Of a stretch of DNA of 37,733 nucleotides, positions 7,391-16,000 are shown one piece after another. The position numbers and the translations under genes are program-made. The number at the start of each line of letters is the position of its first letter. Position 1 is the stretch's first letter. The notes under the pieces are model-generated. The model did no database searches, was not told the DNA's origin, and was given only the letters and a program-made list of their open reading frames with translations. The DNA comes from JAVBQJ01 sp031549115 (GTDB taxonomy: Bacteria; Verrucomicrobiota; Lentisphaeria; Victivallales; Victivallaceae), in contig JAVBQJ010000118.1 of NCBI GenBank assembly GCA_031549115.1, positions 1-37,733 on the forward strand, read 5' to 3'.

Positions 7391-8626
7391 TCACGCATAG
7401 AGCCAGTTTATGGATTCCACGCGGATTTTGTAGCCGCACGGCAGCCCGGCCAACTCCGCGTCGTTGACGTTGTAGGCGAAGACCACCTTGCCCGAGCTGG
7501 TGAACGACACCGACGGGTATTCGTTGTGAACATAGCCCGGCCAATGCGGATAGCGCTTGATCACCTCCTCCGGATAGCGGTCGAGCGTTCCCGAGGAGAA
7601 TGCCCGGCAGCGGTTGGCGATGGCGTCTTTTTCGCTGCCGCCGTCGGCGCCGGACAGGTTGTCGGGCGCCGCGACCCGGCCGGCGTCGTCGAGCGATTCG
7701 AGATTTTTGAAGTTCTCCCAGGTTTTGCCGTCGTCTTTGCTGACGGCGCACGATATGCGCATGCGGCCGAGGTGGTCGTCGATTTCCCGGCCGGACACCT
7801 GATTCCAGACGCAGACCAGATCGCCGGTTGTCGGGATCGTGCGGAGAATGGCGGGCGAATTGCTGGACGCGAGACCCGACGGTTGCGCTTCGGACCAGGT
7901 CAATCCGCGGTCGGTCGAGAAGCTCTGGAAGAGTTGCCCGAGCCGGGTGCGCCCGAAGCAGAGCAACCGCCCGTCGCGCAATTCGGCCACGGTCGGCTCC
8001 TCGAAGTGGCTGTAGCCGTAAATCGTCCCGTTGTGATCGCGCAACGGCACGCAGATGCTTTCCAGGCTGCGCTGCCAGCTGCCGCCGTTGTCATCGCTGA
8101 AAATAAAGAACGACATGCACAGATCGCCCGGATTCATATAAACCGGCAGGAGGATCCGTCCGTCCCGGAGCGTCAGCGGCGTCGCGTTGCGCCCGCCCAG
8201 GAATTTGTCGACGCTTTGCCCGTGGGGACGGACCGGACGCCCCGGCGACCAGCTGCGGCCGCCGTCGACGCTGGTTGCCATCATCAATTCGCTGGGTATG
8301 CCGAAATTGACATTGACATACGTCATGGCCAGGAGTCCGGGAAGCAGGCTGATGCCCTGGACCATCGGTCTTTGCCGGAAAAAACCGAGGCGTCCGGAGT
8401 TGCAGCCCGCCTCGTTGGCGCGCAGCAGAAACGGCGCCGACCAGCTTTCGCCGTCATCCTCGGAACGTTTCGCCATGATGTCGCCGGCGCCCCAGTCCTC
8501 CCCGTCCATGTAAAAGTGGGTATAGGCGAAAAGCAGCTTGCCGGGCTCCGTTTCCACCACGTCGCCTTCGCTGTTGCGCAAATTGCGGGCCCCGGTTTCA
8601 TAAGTAGGGCATACGATCTGTTCCAT
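7391..8626 (-). CDS. BNR-repeat sialidase-family hydrolase
   Basis: This 411-residue six-bladed propeller protein has five Asp-box (S-x-D-x-G-x-x-W) motifs: SEDDGESW 55-62, SVDGGRSW 119-126, SDDNGGSW 177-184, STDRGLTW 237-244 and SKDDGKTW 296-303. This architecture is that of exo-alpha-sialidases and related hydrolases. ATG at 8626 has AGGAAG 7 nt upstream and is preferred over the ATG at 8647. No signal peptide is visible, so it may act inside the cell or leave by an unrecognised route. The AGE-family epimerase in the same locus supports amino-sugar use, but the family also includes enzymes acting on other sugars. Confidence 0.85.
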   Translation of the reverse strand: MEQIVCPTYETGARNLRNSEGDVVETEPGKLLFAYTHFYMDGEDWGAGDIMAKRSEDDGESWSAPFLLRANEAGCNSGRLGFFRQRPMVQGISLLPGLLAMTYVNVNFGIPSELMMATSVDGGRSWSPGRPVRPHGQSVDKFLGGRNATPLTLRDGRILLPVYMNPGDLCMSFFIFSDDNGGSWQRSLESICVPLRDHNGTIYGYSHFEEPTVAELRDGRLLCFGRTRLGQLFQSFSTDRGLTWSEAQPSGLASSNSPAILRTIPTTGDLVCVWNQVSGREIDDHLGRMRISCAVSKDDGKTWENFKNLESLDDAGRVAAPDNLSGADGGSEKDAIANRCRAFSSGTLDRYPEEVIKRYPHWPGYVHNEYPSVSFTSSGKVVFAYNVNDAELAGLPCGYKIRVESINWLYA

Positions 8627-8735
8627 AATCGGTCTTCCTGTTTTCAACGGGTTCTGTCAAATATTTTCTTAAATAATATAGCTCTCGTATTTTTCCGGCA
8701 TCGGGCGATTTTCCCGATGCAATGGCCTGCGTGAT
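8627..8735. other. Sialidase leader with GCATCGGG hairpin
   Basis: This is the non-coding part before the sialidase gene. GCATCGGG (8698-8705) and CCCGATGC (8713-8720) form a perfect 8-bp inverted repeat, possibly an operator or mRNA hairpin. An AT-rich stretch (8660-8690) could hold a minus-strand -10, but no convincing -35 is seen. The 40-bp box found at the two other sugar-gene promoters is absent here. Confidence 0.5.
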
Positions 8736-9006
8736 GCCTCGTCCGCTCTGTGTGGAGATTGGATTGTCGCTCACGCTTCCAATCCAATCTCCACCATCGC
8801 TACCTCAGGCGGCTCCGGATCGCCTCCCGGCTCGCTTCCCTGGATTTCGATCCCTTTTGGGATCGACCAGCGTTTTCGCCGCTGGACCGCTCGTTACGCC
8901 CGCTTCGCGGACTGACTCTTCGCCCGAGAGGGACGAGCCCTCTCGTGTTCGGCTTCGCCCTCGACTCCGTATGACGGAGTGCAAACCGCCGCTTCGCGGC
9001 TCTATT
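8736..9006 (-). repeat. Structured intergenic repeat, copy R2 (long form)
   Basis: This copy starts about 42 nt after the pseudopilin stop, in the same sense. It has the common ends (AATAGAGCCGCG...GCGGACGAGGC) and a perfect 15-bp stem (8752-8766 with 8780-8794) with a T-A pair where R1 has C-G. It shares the CCAGCG/CGCTGG hairpin (8867-8885). The nested structure of R1 and R3 is replaced by a single CGATCCC/GGGATCG stem (8848-8865). An insert of roughly 65 nt adds a CGAGAGGG/CCCTCTCG hairpin (8925-8945) and another GC stem. The element looks built from exchangeable hairpin modules. Confidence 0.85.
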
Positions 9007-9048
9007 TTAAATGTTTAAGAATTTTTTAATTTTATATGTTTTTCAGCA

Positions 9049-9831
9049 TCAGGGGACCTTGAATCCGGTGGGCTCGTCCCAGACGTTTTCGCAGTAGGTC
9101 GCGGTGGAGAACTCGATGCGCATGTCTTTGGAAGCGTGTCCGTCCAGGTAGCCGGAGTTGCGGTACATCCCATGCGCCCCCAGGACGCCGCCCGCCGACG
9201 CGTACGCCACATCCCCCAGCCACCAAAAGCAGTTCTGCAGACCGGTCGTTGAAGCCCCTTCCGGAATATCATTGGCAATCCAGCCGGTTTTCAACACCAT
9301 CCCCCAATTGTCGGCGATCTGTACCGTCGAACTCGGCCGCTTCGCCTGCGATTGCTTCCCCAACAGCGTCCCCGCCGTCAACGTCCCGGTGCGGCGCAAG
9401 TAAGCATTGTAACCGTAACCGACATTCATCCCCTGCCAGCTCCATGCGCCCAGGTAACCCGGCTGCGCCGGGCAATTCAGCAGTTTATAGGTGACCAGCT
9501 CGCCCCAGCCCGGATTGTTCTTGCTCACCGCCTTGGTGGAGCCCTGTACCAGACCGTCGAAGTGCATGCGTTCGTGCCAGGGGACCAGCCCCTTGCCCGC
9601 CATCGCTTCTTCCAGCGCGAACACATGATCGTCGCTGTCGCCCGCATACATGGTGAAAATCAAACCGAGTTGCTTCAATTGACTCAGGCAGCTGGAGGAC
9701 AAGGCGCTTTCTCTCGCCTTGGCCAGCGCCGGTAACAGCATGCTGGCGAGAATGGCGATGATCGCGATCACAACCAGGAGCTCTATGAGGGTAAAATTCT
9801 TTGCCGTCTTACGCATTTGTGTCTTCTTCAT
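9049..9831 (-). CDS. Type II pseudopilin-like protein (H-X9-DG family)
   Basis: This 260-residue protein has a prepilin-type N-terminus: a short basic leader, then F13-TLIELLVVIAIIAIL with the conserved Glu at mature position 5. The residue before the cleavage site is Asn12 rather than the usual Gly. The C-terminal part contains H-GMYRNSGYL-DG, the H-X9-DG motif of prepilin-processing-associated proteins abundant in Planctomycetes and Lentisphaerae. ATG 9831 has AAAGG 6 nt upstream. It would sit in the inner membrane or cell envelope. No other secretion or pilus gene is near. It lies between two sugar-catabolic genes, so a role in glycan capture or surface display is plausible but unproven. 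Confidence 0.88.
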   Translation of the reverse strand: MKKTQMRKTAKNFTLIELLVVIAIIAILASMLLPALAKARESALSSSCLSQLKQLGLIFTMYAGDSDDHVFALEEAMAGKGLVPWHERMHFDGLVQGSTKAVSKNNPGWGELVTYKLLNCPAQPGYLGAWSWQGMNVGYGYNAYLRRTGTLTAGTLLGKQSQAKRPSSTVQIADNWGMVLKTGWIANDIPEGASTTGLQNCFWWLGDVAYASAGGVLGAHGMYRNSGYLDGHASKDMRIEFSTATYCENVWDEPTGFKVP

Positions 9832-9904
9832 TTTCGACCTTTCTGTAGCTTATCCAATACCACACGGAAAATCGGGAAAAAGTGTTTTTGATGTCCGTAC
9901 CTCC

Positions 9905-11128
9905 TTAATTCACCCCGCCGGTTTCTTTCCCGGCCAGGCTGCGTAGAATTTCATGGACAAAAAGCAAAGCGCGCGGCAAGTGATAAGCCGCTTTCCATTC
10001 GGAGCCCTTGGCGGGATCCTTGATTCCGCCGTCCCGGTAAAGCGCGGAATTCCACTCGCCGCACGCGGGGTCGTAAAAATGCTTCCAGGCGTATTCATGC
10101 AGCGCCAGGAAGCGCTGAAGCCAGCGCGGATCGCCGGTTTCGGCATGGCAGCGGATCAATGTATGCAGCGCTTCCGAGTGAACCCACCACACCTTGTCAT
10201 CCCAGCCGGCCGAGGTGGCGCGATGCCAGCCGGTCTGCGCGGGAGTGCCGCCCCGGGCGTCGATAAAGCTGTACAAGCCGCCGAAAACCGGGTCGAGCCC
10301 CTTTTCGTACATCCATTCCGTCACCTCGACCGCGCGGGGGATGAGCTCTTCGGCGTGAATCATGCGGGCGGCCTTCATGCAAAACCACATCGATTCGAGC
10401 GCGTGCCCCGGATTCAACACCCGGCACTCCGGGGCGTCGGCGATGCTCCCGTCGCGGTTCAGGACTTCAAAGAGCGCTTTCTCCGGCGAACGCGCCAGGG
10501 TAAAAAGAATCCGTTCGAGGCACTGCCGGAGCGGTCCGGCGACCCGGTCGACGCCGACGCGGGGCGCCGCGACGGTGAATGTGTCCAGCGCGGTCATCGC
10601 GGGACCGTGCTGGATCATGCCCGCCAGCCAGCGCCCGTGATGAAGGTCTTTGCACTCCGGATCGTCGAAGTTGCGCTCCAGTGTTGCCAGCGTTTCGGCA
10701 ATCACCGGATCGTATTCGCGCGAATCTGTGGCAACGGCGTATTCGCACAGACCCGCCAGCATGAACATATCCGAATAGATCGAAACCGTACCGCGGAGCA
10801 CCTTCCCGCGACGGTCGAGCGCATAATGCCAGCGCCCGTTTCCCGCGTAGGCGTATCGCACCAGGAAGCGGCACGCATCGGCAAGCCCGGCCAAGTACCC
10901 GGGATCGCGGCCGAGCCGGTTGAACATCGCCGCGAACATCCACAGGTTGCGCCCCTGCATCCACACGTATTTATCGGTCGATGTCAGATTGCCGCCGCCG
11001 TCGAAGCAGGTGAAGAAGCCGCCGAACTCCGGATCGAAGCTCCGGCTTCGCCAGAACGGCATCACCTCCTCCGTCAGCTTCCGGCGATAGAATTCGGAAA
11101 ACTTTAAGACATGGACCGATTCGATCAT
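9905..11128 (-). CDS. N-acylglucosamine 2-epimerase (AGE) family protein
   Basis: This 407-residue alpha/alpha-barrel protein is of the AGE/cellobiose-2-epimerase family, which interconverts C2 epimers such as N-acetylglucosamine and N-acetylmannosamine. The two catalytic-type histidines are visible: His242 in LNPGHALES and His383 in EWKAAYHLPRA. WWVHSEAL at about 314-321 is also typical. The length fits the family (about 390-420). AAGGG lies shortly before ATG 11128. It is the first gene of the minus-strand sugar locus and is driven by promoter copy B. With the sialidase it suggests N-acetylmannosamine/N-acetylglucosamine handling; a cellobiose-type epimerase cannot be excluded. Confidence 0.88.
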   Translation of the reverse strand: MIESVHVLKFSEFYRRKLTEEVMPFWRSRSFDPEFGGFFTCFDGGGNLTSTDKYVWMQGRNLWMFAAMFNRLGRDPGYLAGLADACRFLVRYAYAGNGRWHYALDRRGKVLRGTVSIYSDMFMLAGLCEYAVATDSREYDPVIAETLATLERNFDDPECKDLHHGRWLAGMIQHGPAMTALDTFTVAAPRVGVDRVAGPLRQCLERILFTLARSPEKALFEVLNRDGSIADAPECRVLNPGHALESMWFCMKAARMIHAEELIPRAVEVTEWMYEKGLDPVFGGLYSFIDARGGTPAQTGWHRATSAGWDDKVWWVHSEALHTLIRCHAETGDPRWLQRFLALHEYAWKHFYDPACGEWNSALYRDGGIKDPAKGSEWKAAYHLPRALLFVHEILRSLAGKETGGVN

Positions 11129-11173
11129 ATTTCAGGACCCTTAGAAATTTTATTTTTTCTCTGCATGTCTTAT

Positions 11174-11239
11174 ATTATAGCGTATTTTATAATTTTATAC
11201 CATAGATGAAACCAGCAAAAATATAGACAAAACGATCAC
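11174..11239 (-). promoter_or_regulatory. Promoter with AraC-type upstream box, copy B
   Basis: On the minus strand -10 TATAAT (11174-11179) is separated by exactly 20 bp from the 40-bp box (11200-11239). The box differs from copy A at three positions only. Its half-sites GTTTTGTCTAT and GTTTCATCTAT are direct repeats 21 bp apart, two helical turns. The predicted transcript starts about 39 nt before the AGE epimerase gene. Conservation covers the box and the -10 but not the DNA between, which points to functional constraint. Confidence 0.65.
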
Positions 11240-11628
11240 AAAACCAATCCGGACCGGCCCACAGCCGGATTCGGAAAGAACTTATCACGCTTTCCAACCG
11301 CCGTCAAGAGGATGTGCCGGAGCGCTGGTCGGCCAGTATGCGCATGACAAAGGACACGGCCATATGGAGTGCCATACCGCCCGCGACATCGTCTGCTCAT
11401 GATCGCGCACGAAGAGAGTTTTTGCCGCCAATTGACGGCAAATACGTGAAGCCGAGCGTCGATCCGGGTTGGAGGGGCCGCTCCCGCGTCAGTCGGGGCG
11501 CAATGCGGCCCCGCATAGACTATCATAATTCTCCATACTCCGCCGCACCAGCGGCGAACAATCGATCAACAGTGCGTGTCTCACCGTGCGGCAACGGTTA
11601 AATATTGTGGGGAAACGGGGGTTGCGGC
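11240..11628. other. Gene-free stretch, nothing recognised
   Basis: Short open frames on both strands give compositionally odd peptides with no family pattern and no ribosome binding site. A 23-nt segment at 11540-11562 (CCGCCGCACCAGCGGCGAAC...) recurs with three differences at 17257-17279, next to repeat R3. It may be a decayed gene or a remnant repeat. Confidence 0.4.
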
Positions 11629-11656
11629 TTGAAAAAAGCGATTTTGGCATTATCTT
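11629..11656 (+). promoter_or_regulatory. Promoter of the RND efflux operon
   Basis: TTGAAA (11629-11634), a 16-bp spacer and TATCTT (11651-11656) lie about 48 bp before the adaptor ATG. No clear operator is seen beside it. Confidence 0.5.
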
Positions 11657-11704
11657 CTTTTGAAATACGGAGAAGATGGTATTCAATACGTATGGGAGGT
11701 TTTT

Positions 11705-13009
11705 ATGCGCGCAGCGGGAATTTTGGTTGCTGCATTGGCGGTGGTGCTGTTCGGGGCGGTCGGATGCAAACAGAAGAAAACCGGACCGGCGCAGGCACCG
11801 GCGCCGGTGGTTTATGTCGCCGAGGCGGAGCAGCGTGACATTCGCACCCGGGCCAGCGTGATCGGCGAGGTGCAGGCGGTGGATCATGTGGAGCTTATGG
11901 CCCGTGTCCGCGGTTTTCTGATCGAACGCAATTTCGATGAGGGAACGATGGTAAAGAAGGGCGAGGTCCTGTTTCGGATCGAGCCGGACGAATATTCCGC
12001 CAATGTCGACGGCGCCAAAGCCGATCTGGCGAAAGCCGAAGCCGACCTGATGAAAAACGACCTCGATTATGACCGCTACAAGGAGCTGTGGGAGAAGAAC
12101 GCGGCGTCCAAGCGGGATTATGACAATGCCGTGGCGGCAAAGAAAAATTCGGAGGGCGATGTCGCCGCCGCCAAAGCGCAGTTGAAAACCGCGGAGCTGG
12201 ATTTGAGCTATACCACCATCACGGCGCCGTTCGACGGGATGATCGGTTATTCCACTTACAGCGTCGGCTCGCTGGTCGGCCCCGACAGCGCCACACTGGC
12301 CACGGTGGTCAGCCTCAATCCGATTTACGTGAACTTCAACGTCAACGAGTTGGATCTGCTGTCGATGTTGAGCCTCGACAAATCCCAAATTCCGAATCTG
12401 GTGGTGAATTTCCGCTTCCAGAACCAGCAGGAGTTCTCCGAGACGGGCAAACTGGATGCGATGAACAACGAGATCAGCGCTTCGACCGGAACGATGAAGC
12501 TGCGCGCCGTCTTCCCGAATCCGAAGCTGCTGCTGCGTCCCGGCATGTACGGACGGGTCACGGTTTCGACCGAAAAGGGAATTTCGGCGGTCGTGGTGCC
12601 GCTGGTGGCGTTGTCCAGCGACATCGAGGGCGATTATCTGTATGCGGTGAATAACGACGGCAAGGTGGAGCGCCGAAATGTCAAACTCGGCCAGGACGAA
12701 GGCGCCTATGTGGTGGTGACATCCGGTGTCGCCGCCGGGGAACGCGTCATCACCTCCGGCATTCAGAAATCCCGGGTCGGCCAGATCGTCAAACCGGAAC
12801 CCGATCCGAGCTTCACCGCTGCCGCGGCGACTCCGGCTCCTGCCGCTCCGGCAACCCCGGCAACCCCGGTAACCCCGGCAACCCCGGCAACCCCGGCAAC
12901 CCCGGCAACCCCGGCAACCCCGGCAACCCCGGCAACCCCGGCCCCGGCCGCTCCTGCCGCCACTCCGGCTCCGGCACCTGCGGCACCCCAGGCGGAGAGT
13001 GCGGCATGA
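11705..13009 (+). CDS. RND efflux periplasmic adaptor lipoprotein
   Basis: This 434-residue membrane-fusion (HlyD/AcrA-type) protein links an RND pump to an outer-membrane channel. A lipoprotein signal ends at Cys21 (FGAVGC), so it should be lipid-anchored in the periplasm. A lipoyl/hairpin region is recognisable by ELMARVRGFL, a Lys/Ala-rich alpha-hairpin and TTITAPFDGMIG. ATG 11705 was chosen because GGGAGG lies 5 nt upstream and it yields the lipobox; a longer frame from 11660 lacks both. The C-terminal tail carries ten PAT/PVT tripeptides encoded by a 9-bp tandem repeat. The stop overlaps the permease start by 4 bp. Confidence 0.93.
   Translation: MRAAGILVAALAVVLFGAVGCKQKKTGPAQAPAPVVYVAEAEQRDIRTRASVIGEVQAVDHVELMARVRGFLIERNFDEGTMVKKGEVLFRIEPDEYSANVDGAKADLAKAEADLMKNDLDYDRYKELWEKNAASKRDYDNAVAAKKNSEGDVAAAKAQLKTAELDLSYTTITAPFDGMIGYSTYSVGSLVGPDSATLATVVSLNPIYVNFNVNELDLLSMLSLDKSQIPNLVVNFRFQNQQEFSETGKLDAMNNEISASTGTMKLRAVFPNPKLLLRPGMYGRVTVSTEKGISAVVVPLVALSSDIEGDYLYAVNNDGKVERRNVKLGQDEGAYVVVTSGVAAGERVITSGIQKSRVGQIVKPEPDPSFTAAAATPAPAAPATPATPVTPATPATPATPATPATPATPATPAPAAPAATPAPAPAAPQAESAA
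12851..12940 (+). repeat. 9-bp tandem repeat, ten units, inside the adaptor gene
   Basis: The unit GCAACCCCG is repeated ten times in frame and encodes Ala-Thr-Pro; the third unit reads GTA (Val). The array is nearly perfect at the DNA level, so unit number can change by slippage without frameshift. It lengthens a Pro/Ala-rich C-terminal tail after the folded domains. Confidence 0.95.
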
Positions 13010-16000
13010 TCAGCAAATTTTTCATCGACCGCCCGCGCTTTGCGCTGGTGATTTCGACCGTGATCATGCTGGCGGGGCTGGTGGCGATTTTTTCGCTGCC
13101 GGTGACCCAGTACCCGGATATCACGCCGTCGCAAATCAGCGTTTCCACCACCTATCCGGGGGCGGACGCTCTGACGACGCAGAACTCGGTGATCGAACCG
13201 CTGGAATCCCAGATCAACGGGGTCAAGCGGATGCTGTACATGTCCAGCATCGCCAGCGATGCCGGTTCGGCCGACATCACGGTGACCTTCGGCATCGGCA
13301 CCGACGGCGATTTGAATACCGTCAACGTGCAGAACCGGGTCAACCTGGGGACCGCGCAGCTGCCGGCGGAGGTGAAGCAGAATACGGTTTCGGTCAAGGA
13401 AAAATCCAGCAACATGCTGTTGATCATCACCTTGTTTTCACCGAACGGCACCCATGACGCGATTTTCCTGTCCAACTATCTGTCCTTGTATGTCAAGGAT
13501 GAAATCAGCCGCATCTCCGGCGTCAGCGACATTCAGATGCTCGGCGACATGACCTTCGGCATGCGTCTGTGGCTGGATCCGGAAAAACTCGCCGCCCGCG
13601 GCCTCACCGTCGGCGACGTCCAGAATGCGTTGACCGAGCAGAACGTCCCGGTGGCCGCCGGGTCGCTCGGCGCGATGCCGGCGCCGGACAACCAAATTTC
13701 CCGGATGGCGGTCCAGACCCGGGGCTATCTGCTGTCGCCGGAGGAGTTTGCCGATATCGTGCTCAAAGCGCTGCCCGACGGGCAGATCGTCAAGGTCGGC
13801 GACGTCGCCACCGTCGAACGCGGCTCGGCCACCTACGACATGGTCGGACAGCTCGACGGCAAACCGTCGGCGCTGCTGGCGATCTACCAGTTGAACGACG
13901 CCAACGGCATTCAGATCGCCGAACAATGCCGGGCGAAGATGGATGATCTCAAAAAGAGCTTCCCGTCGGACCTCGATTACGGCATCCAGTACGATACGAC
14001 CGCATTTGTGGAGGCGTCGATTTCCGAAGTGGTGGTGACATTGTTCGAAGCGCTGGTGCTGGTGGTGCTGGTGACCTATATTTTCCTGCAGAACTGGCGC
14101 GATACCCTGGTGCCGGTGGTGGCGATTCCGGTGTCGCTGGTGGGGACCTTCGCGGTGCTGCTGGTGATCGGCTACACCATCAACCTGATCACTCTGTTCG
14201 GGTTGATTCTGGCTATCGGGGTGGTGGTCGACGACGCCATCGTGGTGGTCGAGAACGTCAACCGGCTGATGACGCAGAACCGCATGTCGCCGCGCGACGC
14301 GGCGATCCAGTCGATGGAGGAGGTCACCGGACCGGTGATCGCGACCACCGCGGTGCTGCTGGCGATGTTCGTGCCGGTCTGCTTCCTGTCCGGGATTACC
14401 GGCGAAATCTACCGCCAGTTCGGCATCACCGTTTCGGTGGCGGTGGCGATTTCGAGCATCAACGCGCTGACCTTGAGTCCGGCGCTGGCGGCGACGATGT
14501 TCCGGCTGGATGAATCCGGACACCGGAAGTTCTTCCTGTTCCGCTGGTTCGACGCCGGTTTCGACTGGATCACCCGGATGTACGGGCACACGGTGCGCTT
14601 CTGCCTCAAGCGGGTGGCGATCATGCTGCTGTTTTACGGCGGACTGGTGTTCCTGTGCGGCTGGCTGTACAACCGGCTGCCGGCGGGCTTCATTCCGAAT
14701 GAAGACCAGGGGATTTTCTTCGTCAACGTTCAGCTGCCCGACGGCGCCGCGTTGCCGCGCACCCAGAAAACCGTCAATCTCGCCACCGAGAAGCTGTTGG
14801 CAATGCCCGGCGTCCAGAACGTGATTGCGGCGGCGGGCTACAATATCCTTTCCGGGGTGTCCTCGTCGAATAACGCCATGCTGATCGTCGTGCTCAAGCC
14901 ATGGGATCAGCGCACGACGCCGGAGTTGAGCCAGACTGCCATTCTGATGCGGGCGGCGCATGAGCTCGCCCAGATTCCCGACGGCTTGCTGCAGCCGTTC
15001 CCGGTGTCGCCGATTCCGGGGCTCGGGACCTCGGGCGGCTTCAGCTTTGTGCTGGAGGACACCAACGGCACCAACGCCGACCGGATGCAGAAGACGCTCA
15101 ACCAGGTGCTTGGCGAAGCCAACGACGCCACGAAACATCCGATGCTGTCGAATGTTTTCACCACCTTCCGTTCGGCGGTGCCGCAGATTTATCTGAATAT
15201 CGACCGGGAAAAGGTGATGAAACTCGGCGTTTCGATGCTGGATGTGAATCAGGCGCTGCAGGGCTTGCTGGGGTATGTCTACGTCAACGATTATCCGCAG
15301 TTCGGCAAGCTGTTCCGGGTCGAGGTGCAGGCCACCGACTTCTACCGGCTCGACCAGGACGCGTTCACGTCGATTTTCGTGCGCAACAAGAAAGGGGAAA
15401 TGGTGCCGTTGAACACCCTGATGACGATATCCAAGACCTTTGCGCCGCAGTATCTGACGCGTTACAACCGCTACTCTTCGGCGACGCTCAACGGCGACGC
15501 CGCCGCGGGGTACAGCAGCGGCCAGGCGATGGCGGCGATGGAAGAGATCGGCAGCGGCCTGCCCGACGGCTTCAAGTTCGACTGGACCGATATTTCCTAT
15601 CAGGAAAAATTGGCGGCGGGGCAATTGCCGGTGATTATCACGCTGGCGCTGTTGTTCATCTATCTGTTTTTGGTGGCGCAGTACGAAAGCTGGGTGATTC
15701 CGCTGGCGGTAATCGCTTCGGTGCCGGTGGCGTTTTTCGGCGCGCTGCTGTTTCTGTGGCTGGGAGGGGTGGAAAACAACCTGTACACCCAGGTCGGCTT
15801 CATTCTGCTGTTCGGGATCGCCTGCAAAACCGCGATTCTGATCGTCGAATTCGCCAAGGTGAAACACGACGAGGACGGCATGAGTTGTTACGACGCGGCG
15901 GTCGAAGCGGCCAATCTGCGCTTCCGCGCCGTGCTGATGACGGCGATTTCGTTTGTGTTGGGGACGATGCCGCTGGTGATCGCGATCGGCCCCGGAGCGG

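Noticed and set aside
4919..8734. Two long plus-strand frames (567 and 548 residues) over the nitrilase, DUF4838 and sialidase region
   Set aside because: They mirror well-supported minus-strand genes and show no signal peptide or domain motif.
8736..9006. Insertion sequence or transposon remnant with a coding part
   Set aside because: No transposase fragment, target duplication or clear terminal inverted repeats were found; the structure is hairpin-based, so it is listed as a structured repeat.
11236..11526. 96-residue minus-strand frame between the epimerase and the RND operon
   Set aside because: No ribosome site, no family pattern, and it runs into the regulatory box of the epimerase promoter.
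12851..12940. CRISPR-like array
   Set aside because: The repeats are 9 bp without spacers and in frame with the adaptor gene, so it is a coding tandem repeat.
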